Source: Pseudomonas tremae
Lineage (GTDB): Bacteria > Pseudomonadota > Gammaproteobacteria > Pseudomonadales > Pseudomonadaceae
Reading direction: 5' to 3'
Assembly (NCBI RefSeq): GCF_001401155.1
Contig: NZ_LJRO01000352.1
Span: 1-64,000, forward strand
DNA: 64,000 nt
Part shown: piece after piece, positions 1 through 13,600 of the stretch
Position numbering within the stretch: position 1 is the stretch's first letter
How the letters are laid out: each line of letters opens with the position of its first letter
Made by a program: the position numbers and the translations under genes
The notes under the pieces: model-generated
What the model saw: only the letters and a program-made list of their open reading frames with translations
Databases searched by the model: none
What the model was told of the DNA's origin: nothing

Positions 1-20
1 AGGGTTTTTGTTTTTATGGC
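1..20 (+). terminator. T-rich tail, possibly the end of an upstream terminator
   Basis: The window opens with two T-runs after AGGG, which looks like the tail of an intrinsic terminator whose stem lies outside the window. Nothing else is recognisable before birA; a weak TATGAT at 81-86 could be its -10 box but has no convincing -35 partner. Confidence 0.25.
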
Positions 21-113
21 ATTCGCCATTTCTGCTTTGAAAACACGTTTTCGTTTCTATGCATCATGCCATTGCGTGGCTATGATGCGTGCCTTACTGC
101 CGGGCGAATTTAA

Positions 114-1073
114 ATGCTGACTTTGTTAACGCTTCTTGCTGATGGTGCATTTCATTCCGGCCAGGCTCTGGGCAAGACCTTGGGGGTGAGTCGCAGCGCC
201 GTCTGGAAGCAGCTGCAGCAGGTTGAGGCCGATCTCGGTATTGCAGTTCACAAGGTGCGAGGCCGTGGGTATCGACTTGCGACGCCCATCTCTCTTCTTA
301 GTCCCTCAGCCATAGAGAAAGCGGGCCTCCCTGCCGACTGGTCTGTCCGGACTTATGACTCAATTGACTCCACCAATGCCGAAGCAGTAAGGCTGATTGG
401 TCAAGACGTTTCCATGCCCTTGCTTGTTCTTGCGGAACGGCAGACCTCCGGAAGGGGGCGGCGAGGCCGCAAATGGGTAAGTCCATTTGCTGAAAATCTA
501 TACTACAGCCTGGTCTTGCGAATTGACGGTGGTATGCGCCAGCTTGAAGGCCTCAGCTTGCTGGTAGGGCTCGCTGTGATGAATGTGCTGCGTGACATTG
601 GAGTTCATGGTGCCGGCCTCAAATGGCCTAACGATGTGCTTGTGGGAAGACAAAAGATAGCCGGCATACTTCTAGAACTTATCGGTGACCCGGCAGATGT
701 GTGTCACGTGGTCATCGGCATAGGGGTCAACGTCAATATGCGGGCTTCTGCCGAGGTTGATCAGCAGTGGACATCTGTACGGTTGGAGACAGGGCACTTT
801 GTAGATCGAAACGATATTGCCGCTCGAATAAGCAGCCAATTGAATGCGCTGCTGGCTGTGCATCGTAAAGAGGGTTTTGCTGCTTTCCGGGAGGAGTGGG
901 AGCAAGGTCATCTCTGGCAGGGCGCCAAGGTCACATTGCTCTCTGGCGTGGGGGCCGTTGAGGGGGTGGTATTGGGAATCGACTCGCTTGGAGCATTACG
1001 CTTGGAAGTCAGTGGTATAGAAAAAAGCTTTAGCGGTGGCGAGCTCAGCCTGAGGTTGCGTGATGATTCTTGA
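114..1073 (+). CDS. birA: Bifunctional biotin-protein ligase / biotin operon repressor
   Basis: BirA makes biotinyl-5'-AMP and transfers biotin to the carrier lysine of acetyl-CoA carboxylase AccB; with its DNA-binding domain it can also repress biotin genes. Seen: an N-terminal winged helix-turn-helix (about residues 10-55, VSRSAVWKQLQ), the biotin/ATP loop GRGRRGRKW (113-121), KWPNDVLV (170-177) and the catalytic lysine in QKIAGILLE (about 181), then a small C-terminal SH3-like domain. The length of 319 aa is normal for the two-domain class. It overlaps coaX by 11 bases, so the two are probably co-translated. Confidence 0.97.
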   Translation: MLTLLTLLADGAFHSGQALGKTLGVSRSAVWKQLQQVEADLGIAVHKVRGRGYRLATPISLLSPSAIEKAGLPADWSVRTYDSIDSTNAEAVRLIGQDVSMPLLVLAERQTSGRGRRGRKWVSPFAENLYYSLVLRIDGGMRQLEGLSLLVGLAVMNVLRDIGVHGAGLKWPNDVLVGRQKIAGILLELIGDPADVCHVVIGIGVNVNMRASAEVDQQWTSVRLETGHFVDRNDIAARISSQLNALLAVHRKEGFAAFREEWEQGHLWQGAKVTLLSGVGAVEGVVLGIDSLGALRLEVSGIEKSFSGGELSLRLRDDS

Positions 1074-1812
1074 GCTCGATTGCGGCAACAGCTTCATCAA
1101 ATGGCGGATAACGACCAGCGATCACGCAGTGATGGTCGGTGGTGGTGTAGTGGACTCGGACGCTGCCTTGCTTGAGAGTCTCGGCAAGCTTCCTGGGGTG
1201 CCGTTCAATCAGTGCCGCTTGGTCAGTGTTCGTAGCGCAGACGAAACGGCGAAGCTTGTTGCGCTGCTGATTGATGCCTTCTCGGTAACGCCCGTGTGCG
1301 CTGCTCCGGCGCGCCAGCTTGCGGGTGTGATCAACGGCTATGAAGATTTCGGGCGTCTGGGTCTGGATCGCTGGTTAGCTTTAGTGGGCGCCTATCATCT
1401 CGTTCGTCGCGCATGCCTGGTGATTGATCTGGGGACTGCGGTGACCTCTGATTTCGTCGATGCTACAGGAGGCCATCTTGGCGGGTTCATCTGCCCAGGC
1501 ATGCCTCTGATGCGCAATCAATTGCGTACGCATACTCGCCGTATCCGCTATGACGATGTCGAGGCCGAAAAGGCTCTCGCTCATAGGGTGCCCGGACGTG
1601 CCACAGCGGAAGCAGTGGAGCGCGGTTGTTCTCTGATGCTCCGCGGGTTCGCTTTGACGCAGATCGAAATTGCACGCGGTTACTGGGGGGCTGACTTTGT
1701 TATCTTCGTGACTGGAGGTGATGCTGCGCTGGTTGCAGATGTGTTGCCAGAGGCTCGAATTGTTCCGGATCTGGTGTTTGTTGGCCTGGCTCTCGCTTGC
1801 CCTTTGCGCTGA
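1063..1812 (+). CDS. coaX: Type III pantothenate kinase
   Basis: Cytosolic enzyme phosphorylating pantothenate, the first step of coenzyme A synthesis; type III enzymes are not feedback inhibited by CoA (family knowledge). Seen: the ASKHA phosphate-1 motif DCGNSFIKW near the N-terminus, DLGTAVTSDF near residue 120, and a GGD motif near residue 220. The ATG at 1063 is preferred over the in-frame GTG at 1060 because it gives the usual MILELDCGN start; 249 aa. It sits between birA and a SPOR gene, the usual Pseudomonas order. Confidence 0.95.
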   Translation: MILELDCGNSFIKWRITTSDHAVMVGGGVVDSDAALLESLGKLPGVPFNQCRLVSVRSADETAKLVALLIDAFSVTPVCAAPARQLAGVINGYEDFGRLGLDRWLALVGAYHLVRRACLVIDLGTAVTSDFVDATGGHLGGFICPGMPLMRNQLRTHTRRIRYDDVEAEKALAHRVPGRATAEAVERGCSLMLRGFALTQIEIARGYWGADFVIFVTGGDAALVADVLPEARIVPDLVFVGLALACPLR

Positions 1813-1819
1813 GGTACTT

Positions 1820-2248
1820 ATGCGTTGGTTATTTCTTCTCCTTTTGATGCTAAACGGCCTTTATTACGTATGGCACCAGCAAGAGGCTCCTCTCAGGGCA
1901 AAAGAGGTCATGCCCTTATCATTGCATAGCGCCCCACGGCAGGATATTCGACTACTGAGTGAGTCGGAGGGAGGCAAGGCAGTAGGTAGTCCCGAAGCAA
2001 AATGTCTGTATGTGGGTGGCTTCGCCAGGCAGGAAGAGGCTCGTCTGGTGGAGCAGCGACTGAATAGCCTTGATATTCAGTCGCAGTTTCGGCCCGTTCA
2101 GTCGGGTGGTTCTACGGTGTACTGGTTAAAAATCACCCCGGAAAGTCGGCGTCTTGTAGAGGCAGATACAATCAGCCGGTTGAGCCAGGATTTTCCCCTG
2201 TTAAAAAATCAAATAATGTCATGTGAGGGCATTGCAACTGCTGAGTAG
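1820..2248 (+). CDS. Small SPOR-domain protein
   Basis: A 142-aa protein with an N-terminal hydrophobic segment (residues 2-14, RWLFLLLLMLNGLYYVW) that would anchor it in the inner membrane, followed by a SPOR domain (about residues 60-130, starting at CLYVGGFARQEEARLVEQRL). SPOR domains bind denuded septal peptidoglycan, so a role at the division site or cell wall is inferred. An upstream extension to 1718 exists in the same frame but lies inside coaX; the ATG at 1820, eight bases after the coaX stop, is the sensible start. No specific gene name can be given. Confidence 0.85.
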   Translation: MRWLFLLLLMLNGLYYVWHQQEAPLRAKEVMPLSLHSAPRQDIRLLSESEGGKAVGSPEAKCLYVGGFARQEEARLVEQRLNSLDIQSQFRPVQSGGSTVYWLKITPESRRLVEADTISRLSQDFPLLKNQIMSCEGIATAE

Positions 2249-2260
2249 TTTGCATAGAAT
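2232..2260 (+). promoter_or_regulatory. Upstream promoter P1 of the tRNA cluster
   Basis: TTGCAA (2232-2237), a 17-bp spacer, then TAGAAT (2255-2260), followed by a GC-rich discriminator (GGCGCCCGC). It overlaps the end of the SPOR gene and fires toward the tRNAs. The GC-rich discriminator is typical of promoters under stringent (ppGpp/DksA) control, which is inferred here. Confidence 0.6.
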
Positions 2261-2265
2261 GGCGC

Positions 2266-2390
2266 CCGCTTCGCAGTGAGGTGAAAGTCTCATTAACGAA
2301 GCTGCAGTAGTCAACGCATGTAACCTCAGGTTTTTACTGAGAAAAAGGTTGACAGAAGGGCAGCATGAGTTGAGAATGCTGCCTCGCTTA
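2266..2390 (+). other. Leader between the two tRNA promoters
   Basis: About 120 bases transcribed from P1 and containing no ORF. It includes a hairpin with CTCAG (2325-2329) and CTGAG (2337-2341) arms, flanked by AACC (2322-2325) and GGTT (2347-2350). There is no T-run after it, so it is not a plain terminator. It may be removed when the tRNA-Tyr 5' end is matured, or it may persist as a small RNA. Confidence 0.4.
2349..2377 (+). promoter_or_regulatory. Proximal promoter P2 of the tRNA cluster
   Basis: Perfect -35 TTGACA (2349-2354), 17-bp spacer, GAGAAT as -10 (2372-2377), then GCTGCCTCG. The predicted start is about 7 bases before the tRNA-Tyr 5' end. Confidence 0.65.
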
Positions 2391-2475
<85 letters not shown>

Positions 2476-2499
2476 GATTTAGCGCAAGCTGCAAATTGC

Positions 2500-2573
<74 letters not shown>

Positions 2574-2599
2574 AGCTTGCAGCTTATGCATTGTGATTT

Positions 2600-2675
2600 G
2601 CTCTTGTAGCTCAGTTGGTAGAGCACACCCTTGGTAAGGGTGAGGTCAGCGGTTCGAATCCGCTCAAGAGCTCCA
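2600..2675 (+). tRNA. tRNA-Thr (GGT)
   Basis: 76 nt with encoded CCA. Acceptor arms GCTCTTG/CAAGAGC pair, and the anticodon loop TTGGTAA reads GGT. It is followed by a strong hairpin rather than by a tuf gene. Confidence 0.97.
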
Positions 2676-2680
2676 TTGCT

Positions 2681-2713
2681 AAAGGCAGATATGAAAATAT
2701 CTGCCTTTGTTTT
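2681..2713 (+). terminator. Intrinsic terminator of the tRNA cluster
   Basis: Perfect 12-bp stem: AAAGGCAGATAT (2681-2692), loop GAAA, ATATCTGCCTTT (2697-2708), followed by GTTTT. It ends the Tyr-Gly-Thr transcript. Confidence 0.85.
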
Positions 2714-2791
2714 AGGTGGTTCGGTTGTGTTGGTCCGCCTGATGTCTTGTTTGGATTCTGCTTTTGGGGCAGGTTAATCCTGAATAAGTCA

Positions 2792-2820
2792 TTGAAAAAC
2801 TCTCGTCAGGTCAGCATAAT
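2792..2820 (+). promoter_or_regulatory. Promoter for tRNA-Trp-secE-nusG
   Basis: TTGAAA (2792-2797), 17-bp spacer, CATAAT (2815-2820). It lies about 20 bases before tRNA-Trp and is the first promoter after the preceding terminator. Confidence 0.7.
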
Positions 2821-2841
2821 GTTCGGCCTGATTTTGCTTTT

Positions 2842-2917
2842 AGGTCAGTAGCTCAATTGGCAGAGCGACGGTCTCCAAAACCGTAGGTTGGGGGTTCGAT
2901 TCCCTCCTGACCTGCCA
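2842..2917 (+). tRNA. tRNA-Trp (CCA)
   Basis: 76 nt with encoded CCA. Acceptor arms AGGTCAG/CTGACCT pair, and the anticodon loop CTCCAAA reads CCA. It is cotranscribed with secE, 46 bases downstream. Confidence 0.97.
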
Positions 2918-2963
2918 GATTTCCTAGATGTAATCTGGCTTTCTTTTCACAGGATCTCCGTAG

Positions 2964-3332
2964 ATGAATCCCAAGGCTGAAGCATCAGACTCTCGCTTTG
3001 ACTTGCTGAAGTGGCTCCTGGTAGTCGTTTTGGTTGTCGTGGGTGTTGTCGGTAATCAGTACTACTCTGCTGAGCCGATCCTGTACCGCGTTCTTGCTCT
3101 CCTTGTGATTGCCGCTGCTGCTGCTTTTGTAGCGCTGCAGACTGGCAAAGGTAAGGCTTTCTTCGTTTTGGCGAAAGAAGCCCGTGCAGAGATCCGTAAA
3201 GTCGTTTGGCCTACTCGCCAAGAAACCACGCAAACCACGTTGATCGTTGTGGCTGTTGTGCTGGTTATGGCGTTGCTGCTGTGGGGGCTAGATTCCCTGC
3301 TCGGCTGGCTTGTTTCCTTGATAGTTGGCTAA
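2964..3332 (+). CDS. secE: Preprotein translocase subunit SecE
   Basis: Small essential inner-membrane subunit that clamps SecY in the SecYEG channel. The 122-aa protein has hydrophobic segments at about residues 15-33 and 38-55, a conserved amphipathic region (LAKEARAEIRKVVWPTRQETTQTT, summarised here by its RKVVWPTRQE core, about residues 76-85), then a C-terminal membrane helix. Three-helix SecE is the usual proteobacterial form. It lies 9 bases before nusG and after tRNA-Trp. Confidence 0.96.
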   Translation: MNPKAEASDSRFDLLKWLLVVVLVVVGVVGNQYYSAEPILYRVLALLVIAAAAAFVALQTGKGKAFFVLAKEARAEIRKVVWPTRQETTQTTLIVVAVVLVMALLLWGLDSLLGWLVSLIVG

Positions 3333-3341
3333 GGGTGTCCC

Positions 3342-3875
3342 GTGGCTAAGCGTTGGTACGTAGTGCATGCTTACTCGGGTTACGAGAAGCATGTCATGCG
3401 CTCGTTGGTCGAGCGTGTGAAGCTGGCAGGCATGGAAGATGGCTTCGGCGAAATTCTGGTTCCCACTGAAGAAGTGGTTGAAATGCGTAATGGCCAGAAG
3501 CGCAAAAGCGAACGCAAGTTCTTCCCTGGTTATGTGCTTGTACAGATGGATATGAATGAGGGTACTTGGCACTTGGTCAAGGACACTCCTCGTGTCATGG
3601 GTTTCATCGGCGGTACTGCCGATAAACCGGCACCGATCACCGACAAGGAAGCGGAAGCGATTCTGCGTCGTGTCGCTGACGGTAGCGACAAGCCGAAGCC
3701 GAAAACGCTGTTCGAGCCGGGTGAGGTTGTTCGCGTCACCGACGGTCCGTTCGCCGATTTCAACGGTACGGTTGAAGAAGTTAACTACGAAAAGAGCCGT
3801 ATTCAGGTGGCGGTGCTCATTTTCGGACGCTCTACTCCGGTAGAGCTAGAGTTTAGCCAGGTCGAAAAGGTCTAG
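3342..3875 (+). CDS. nusG: Transcription elongation/antitermination factor NusG
   Basis: NusG binds RNA polymerase, suppresses pausing and links it to Rho or the ribosome. The 177-aa protein has the N-terminal NGN domain (starting KRWYVVHAYSGYEK) and a C-terminal KOW domain (about residues 123-150, PGEVVRVTDGPFADFNGTVE). The ORF track start would read as a GTG (CCGTGGCTAAG); the downstream terminator closes the trpT-secE-nusG unit. Confidence 0.97.
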   Translation: MAKRWYVVHAYSGYEKHVMRSLVERVKLAGMEDGFGEILVPTEEVVEMRNGQKRKSERKFFPGYVLVQMDMNEGTWHLVKDTPRVMGFIGGTADKPAPITDKEAEAILRRVADGSDKPKPKTLFEPGEVVRVTDGPFADFNGTVEEVNYEKSRIQVAVLIFGRSTPVELEFSQVEKV

Positions 3876-3892
3876 CTGAGCTGAAATCCCAT

Positions 3893-3923
3893 ACCCCGCA
3901 GCTTATAGGCTGTGGGGTTTTTT
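3893..3923 (+). terminator. Intrinsic terminator after nusG
   Basis: Ten-base-pair stem ACCCCGCAGC / GCTGTGGGGT (one G-T pair) with loop TTATAG (3903-3908), followed by a run of T. It separates nusG from the L11 operon. The 70 bases after it must hold the L11 leader; no convincing promoter was found there. Confidence 0.8.
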
Positions 3924-3993
3924 CGTCACTGGGATATACGTGTAAGTAACCGGGGAGCCTTTTTGGCGCTTGAACCCGTAATTGGAGTGCCTC

Positions 3994-4425
3994 ATGGCCA
4001 AGAAGATAACCGCGTACATCAAGCTGCAAGTGAAAGCCGCTCAGGCTAACCCAAGCCCGCCAGTTGGTCCTGCTTTGGGTCAGCACGGTGTGAACATCAT
4101 GGAATTCTGCAAAGCGTTCAACGCCCGTACCCAGGGTATCGAGCCAGGCTTGCCGACTCCAGTGATCATCACTGTATACAGCGACCGTAGCTTCACCTTC
4201 GAAACAAAAAGTACCCCTGCATCGGTTCTGCTGAAGAAAGCTGCAGGCTTGACCAGCGGCTCGGCTCGCCCGAACACCGTTAAAGTTGGCACCGTGACTC
4301 GTGCTCAGCTGGAAGATATCGCTAAAGCAAAAAATGCGGATCTGACTGCAGCTGACATGGAAGCGGCCGTGCGTACCATCGCCGGTTCCGCTCGTAGCAT
4401 GGGCCTTAACGTGGAGGGTGTGTAA
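3994..4425 (+). CDS. rplK: 50S ribosomal protein L11
   Basis: L11 binds 23S rRNA at the GTPase-associated centre and is needed for RelA activation. 143 aa with the N-terminal Pro-rich segment [14 protein letters not shown] that moves during factor binding. The ATG at 3994 follows GGAGTG and gives the usual [12 protein letters not shown] start; the earlier in-frame ATG at 3982 lacks a proper spacing. Its stop codon overlaps the rplA start (TAATG). Confidence 0.98.
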
Positions 4426-5120
4426 TGGCTAAGCTGACCAAGCGTCAAAAGGCAATCGCCGAAAAAATCGAAGCTGGCAAGTCTTACAATTTCGTAGACG
4501 CCGCTGCGCTGCTCACTGAGCTGTCGACTGTCAAGTTCAGCGAGTCCATCGACGTCGCTGTCAACCTGGGTGTTGATCCTCGTAAATCCGACCAGGTTGT
4601 TCGTAGCGCTACCGTCCTGCCGCACGGCACCGGTAAAACTGTACGCGTTGCAGTTTTCACCCAGGGCCCGGCTGCTGAAGCTGCTCTGGCTGCAGGCGCT
4701 GATCGCGTTGGTATGGACGATCTGGCTGCTGAAATGAAAGCGGGCGATCTGAACTACGACGTCGTTATTGCTTCTCCTGATGCAATGCGTGTTGTTGGCC
4801 AGCTGGGTCAGGTTCTCGGTCCTCGTGGCCTGATGCCTAACCCTAAAGTCGGCACCGTTACTCCTGACGTCGCTAACGCCGTCAAGAACGCCAAGGCCGG
4901 TCAGGTTCGTTATCGCACCGACAAAAACGGCATCATTCACACTTCGGTTGGCAAGGTCGGTTTCGACGCTGTCAAGCTGAAGGAAAACGTTGAAGCCCTG
5001 ATCGCTGATCTGAAGCGTATCAAGCCTGCTTCCTCGAAAGGTATTTACGTCAAGCGCATCACCCTGAGCACCACCATGGGCCCAGGCCTGGTCATCGACC
5101 AAGGTTCTCTGGAAGCGTAA
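4425..5120 (+). CDS. rplA: 50S ribosomal protein L1
   Basis: L1 forms the mobile L1 stalk that handles exiting tRNA, and in enterobacteria represses translation of its own rplKA mRNA. 231 aa, full length, with the conserved GPRGLMPNPKVGTV segment. One-base overlap with rplK means translational coupling. Confidence 0.98.
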   Translation: MAKLTKRQKAIAEKIEAGKSYNFVDAAALLTELSTVKFSESIDVAVNLGVDPRKSDQVVRSATVLPHGTGKTVRVAVFTQGPAAEAALAAGADRVGMDDLAAEMKAGDLNYDVVIASPDAMRVVGQLGQVLGPRGLMPNPKVGTVTPDVANAVKNAKAGQVRYRTDKNGIIHTSVGKVGFDAVKLKENVEALIADLKRIKPASSKGIYVKRITLSTTMGPGLVIDQGSLEA

Positions 5121-5321
5121 GACAGAATGGCGCGGTGTTGTTTGCCGCGCTGTTTGAAAGATTGGGGTCCCTGCATGGCGGGGGCTATCCAAGACCGTAG
5201 GCGACGCAAGTCTTAAACCACAAGCCTACGCAGATGGTGCTCCCGGTTCCTTACCGAATCAGACACCAAAACGACATCTGGCTTCGGTCGGATGAAACGG
5301 TAACAAGCAGGAGTTAAACCC
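5121..5321 (+). promoter_or_regulatory. L10 leader (autoregulatory RNA)
   Basis: A 201-base untranslated segment before rplJ. It starts with a GC hairpin (GCGCGG 5130-5135 / CCGCGC 5145-5150), which could partly terminate transcripts, then holds the conserved L10-leader elements AAGACCGTAGGCGACGC and GCCTACGCAGATGGTGC that can pair through CCGTAGGC/GCCTACG. In known cases the L10(L12)4 complex binds this leader and blocks rplJ translation. Confidence 0.75.
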
Positions 5322-5822
5322 GTGGCAATTAAACTCGAAGACAAGAAGGCCATCGTCGCTGAAGTCAACGAGGCTGCCAAAGCTGGTCTGTCCGCTGTCG
5401 TGGCTGATGCCCGTGGTGTGACGGTTAGCGCAATGACCGGACTCCGTAAAGAGGCTCGTGAAGCTGGCGTTTACGTACGCGTTGTACGTAACACCCTGCT
5501 CAAGCGCGCTGTTGCTGACACTGAATTCAGTGTCCTCAACGACGTGTTCACCGGCCCGACCTTGATCGCGTTCTCCAACGAACATCCTGGCGCTGCTGCC
5601 CGTTTGTTCAAGGAATTCGCGAAAGGTCAGGACAAGTTCGAGATCAAGGCAGCTGCGTTCGAGGGCAAGTTCCTCGCAGCTAATCAGATCGACGTACTGG
5701 CAACCTTGCCGACCCGTAACGAAGCAATTTCTCAGCTGATGAGCGTGATTCAAGGCGCTACCAGCAAATTGGCTCGTACTCTGGCGGCTGTTCGCGACCA
5801 AAAAGAAGCAGCTGCAGCTTAA
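5322..5822 (+). CDS. rplJ: 50S ribosomal protein L10
   Basis: L10 is the base of the L7/L12 stalk and the autorepressor of this operon. 166 aa, starting at GTG (5322) with an AGGAG sequence 9 bases before it. The C-terminal helix (residues about 130-160) is where L12 dimers dock. Confidence 0.97.
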   Translation: MAIKLEDKKAIVAEVNEAAKAGLSAVVADARGVTVSAMTGLRKEAREAGVYVRVVRNTLLKRAVADTEFSVLNDVFTGPTLIAFSNEHPGAAARLFKEFAKGQDKFEIKAAAFEGKFLAANQIDVLATLPTRNEAISQLMSVIQGATSKLARTLAAVRDQKEAAAA

Positions 5823-5901
5823 GGCTGAGTCAGATCTTTTCGCGTATTTTTGTTTATTTTGATGGTCGCGTAGGCCGTCCCCCAATTCAGGAAATTGAGT
5901 C

Positions 5902-6267
5902 ATGTCTATCTCTCAAGACGATATCCTTAACGCCGTAGCTGAAATGTCCGTAATTCAGGTTGTAGAACTGATCAAGGCATTCGAAGAGAAGTTCGGCGTT
6001 ACTGCTGCTGCCGGTTCTGCTGGTCCAGCCGCTGCTGCTGCTGTTGTTGAAGAACAAACTGAATTCAACGTCATGCTGCTGGAAGCTGGCGAGAAGAAAG
6101 TTAACGTGATCAAGGCAGTACGTGAGCTGACCGGTCTGGGCCTGAAAGAAGCCAAGGCAGTCGTTGACGGCGCTCCAGGCATCGTTCTGGAAGCTGTTGC
6201 CAAAGACGCAGCTGACAAAGCCAAAGCTACTCTGGAAGAAGCAGGCGCTAAAGTCGAGCTGAAATAA
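5902..6267 (+). CDS. rplL: 50S ribosomal protein L7/L12
   Basis: The multicopy stalk protein that recruits translation factors. 121 aa with an N-terminal dimerisation domain, an Ala-rich hinge (about residues 35-52) and the C-terminal factor-binding domain containing GLGLKEAKAVVDGAP. RBS GGAAATTGAG precedes the ATG. Confidence 0.98.
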   Translation: MSISQDDILNAVAEMSVIQVVELIKAFEEKFGVTAAAGSAGPAAAAAVVEEQTEFNVMLLEAGEKKVNVIKAVRELTGLGLKEAKAVVDGAPGIVLEAVAKDAADKAKATLEEAGAKVELK

Positions 6268-6313
6268 GCATCGATTTTGAGTGTCCAGCCCACGCGTTTA
6301 GCGAAAGGCTGAT

Positions 6314-6342
6314 GGCTGGTGGCTTTTGCCACCGGCCTTTTT
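6314..6342 (+). terminator. Attenuator/terminator between rplL and rpoB
   Basis: Ten-pair stem GGCTGGTGGC (6314-6323) / GCCACCGGCC (6328-6337) with a TTTT loop and a T5 tail. In other bacteria a leaky terminator here sets the ratio of ribosomal protein to polymerase synthesis. The 221-base gap from 6268 to 6488 holds no other recognisable element. Confidence 0.8.
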
Positions 6343-6488
6343 CCGTTATAGACGATTGGCGCGGTCAACGTTTATAGCGTGTGGTATCCACCGATGGCGG
6401 TGGCGCAAACCAAGGGGTTTGCAAGATTTTCTGGCTGCTTCCGTCGGGAGGGAGCCAAACAAGCAGGTGACCAAGCTGGGGAACGCTG

Positions 6489-10562
<4,074 letters not shown>

Positions 10563-10626
10563 CACGTGACGCGAATCGGGGGCAGGGCGGTATTGCCTGC
10601 TCCCCTGCTCCGCCAGGAGGAAAGCC

Positions 10627-13600
10627 TTGAAAGACCTACTGAATTTGCTGAAAAACCAGGGTCAAGTCGAAGAGTTCGACGCAATCCGTATCGGACTTGC
10701 ATCGCCTGAGATGATCCGCTCTTGGTCGTTCGGTGAAGTTAAAAAGCCGGAAACCATCAACTACCGTACGTTCAAGCCTGAGCGTGATGGTCTGTTCTGC
10801 GCCAAGATCTTTGGCCCGGTAAAAGATTACGAGTGCCTGTGCGGTAAGTACAAGCGCCTGAAGCACCGTGGTGTCATCTGCGAAAAATGCGGTGTTGAAG
10901 TGGCCTTGGCCAAGGTTCGTCGTGAGCGCATGGCCCACATCGAACTGGCTTCACCAGTTGCCCACATCTGGTTCCTGAAATCGCTGCCGTCTCGTATCGG
11001 CTTGCTGATGGACATGACCCTGCGTGATATCGAACGCGTTCTCTACTTCGAGAGCTATGTCGTTATCGATCCAGGCATGACCACCCTCGAAAAGGGTCAG
11101 CTGCTGAACGACGAGCAGTATTTCGAAGCGCTCGAAGAGTTCGGTGATGATTTCGACGCCCGTATGGGTGCCGAAGCTGTCCGCGAACTGCTGCACGCTA
11201 TCGATCTTGAGCACGAAATCGGCCGTCTGCGTGAAGAAATTCCGCAAACCAATTCCGAGACCAAGATCAAGAAGCTGTCCAAGCGTCTGAAGCTGATGGA
11301 AGCGTTCCAGGGTTCCGGCAACCTTCCTGAATGGATGGTGCTGACCGTTCTGCCGGTTCTGCCGCCAGATCTGCGTCCTCTGGTTCCGCTTGACGGTGGT
11401 CGTTTCGCGACCTCCGACCTCAACGATCTGTATCGTCGAGTGATCAACCGTAACAACCGTCTAAAGCGTCTGCTGGATCTGTCTGCTCCTGACATCATCG
11501 TGCGCAACGAAAAGCGTATGTTGCAGGAAGCAGTCGATGCACTGCTCGACAACGGTCGTCGTGGTCGTGCAATCACCGGTTCTAACAAGCGCCCTCTGAA
11601 ATCCCTGGCTGACATGATCAAGGGTAAGCAGGGTCGTTTCCGTCAGAACTTGCTCGGTAAGCGTGTTGACTACTCGGGTCGTTCGGTAATTACCGTAGGT
11701 CCGACCCTGCGTCTGCACCAGTGCGGTCTGCCGAAGAAAATGGCTCTCGAGCTGTTCAAGCCGTTCATTTTCGGCAAGCTGGAAATGCGTGGCCTCGCCA
11801 CGACCATCAAAGCTGCCAAGAAAATGGTCGAGCGCGAGCTGCCAGAGGTCTGGGACGTTCTTGCTGAAGTCATTCGCGAACACCCGGTGCTTCTGAACCG
11901 TGCGCCTACGCTTCACCGTCTGGGCATCCAGGCATTTGAACCGGTTCTGATCGAAGGTAAGGCTATTCAGCTGCACCCGCTGGTCTGTGCTGCGTACAAC
12001 GCCGACTTCGACGGCGACCAGATGGCTGTTCACGTGCCTTTGACGCTGGAAGCTCAGCTCGAAGCGCGCGCGCTCATGATGTCGACCAACAACATTCTGT
12101 CGCCAGCCAACGGTGAGCCAATCATCGTTCCTTCGCAGGACGTTGTACTGGGTCTGTATTACATGACTCGCGAAGCGATCAACGCCAAGGGCGAAGGTCG
12201 TGTGTTTGCGGATCTGCAGGAAGTCGACCGCGTATTCCGCGCCGGCGAAGCGGCTCTGCACGCCAAGGTCAAGGTTCGTATCCACGAAACGGTCAACGAC
12301 CGTGATGGTGGCAGCGTCAAGAACACTCGTATCGTCGACACTACTGTTGGCCGTGCGCTGCTGTTCCAGGTGGTTCCGGCCGGCCTGTCCTACGACGTCG
12401 TCAACCAGCCTATGAAGAAAAAGGCGATCTCCAAACTGATCAACCAGTGCTACCGCGTGGTTGGTTTGAAAGAGACCGTTATCTTCGCTGACCAGTTGAT
12501 GTACACCGGTTTTGCCTACTCGACCATTTCGGGTGTTTCCATCGGCGTTAACGACTTCGTTATCCCTGATGAGAAAGCTCGCATCATCGACGCGGCCACC
12601 GAAGAAGTTAAAGAGATCGAAAGCCAGTACGCATCGGGCCTGGTTACTCAGGGCGAGAAGTACAACAAGGTAATCGACCTTTGGTCCAAGGCGAACGACG
12701 AAGTCTCGAAAGCGATGATGTCGAACCTGTCCAAAGAGCGTGTTATCGATCGTCACGGCGTCGAAGTTGATCAGGAATCCTTCAACTCGATGTACATGAT
12801 GGCTGACTCCGGCGCGCGTGGTTCTGCTGCACAGATTCGTCAGCTGGCCGGTATGCGTGGTTTGATGGCCAAGCCTGATGGCTCCATCATCGAAACGCCG
12901 ATTACTGCGAACTTCCGTGAAGGTTTGAGCGTACTTCAGTACTTCATCTCCACTCACGGTGCTCGTAAGGGTCTTGCGGATACTGCATTGAAAACCGCTA
13001 ACTCCGGTTATCTGACTCGCCGTCTGGTAGACGTGGCTCAGGATCTGGTCGTTACCGAAGTGGATTGCGGTACCGAGCATGGCTTGCTGATGACTCCGCA
13101 TATTGAAGGCGGTGACGTTGTAGAGCCGCTGGGTGAACGCGTATTGGGTCGAGTGATCGCCCGCGACGTATTCAAGCCGGGTACCGAAGAAGTCATCGTG
13201 CCTGCAGGTACGTTGGTCGACGAGAAGTGGGTCGAGTTCATCGAGCTGAACAGCATCGACGAAGTGATCGTTCGTTCGCCAATCAGTTGTGAAACCCGCT
13301 ACGGCATCTGCGCCAAGTGCTACGGTCGCGACCTGGCTCGTGGTCACCAGGTCAACATTGGTGAAGCTGTCGGCGTAATTGCTGCACAGTCCATCGGTGA
13401 GCCGGGTACACAGCTGACAATGCGTACGTTCCACATTGGTGGTGCGGCAAGCCGGACTTCGGCAGCCGACAGCGTTCAGGTCAAGAATGGCGGTACCGTC
13501 CGTCTTCACAACCTGAAGCACGTCGAGCGTGTCGACGGTCATCTGGTAGCGGTATCCCGCTCTGGTGAGCTGGCAATCGCCGATGACTTCGGTCGCGAGC

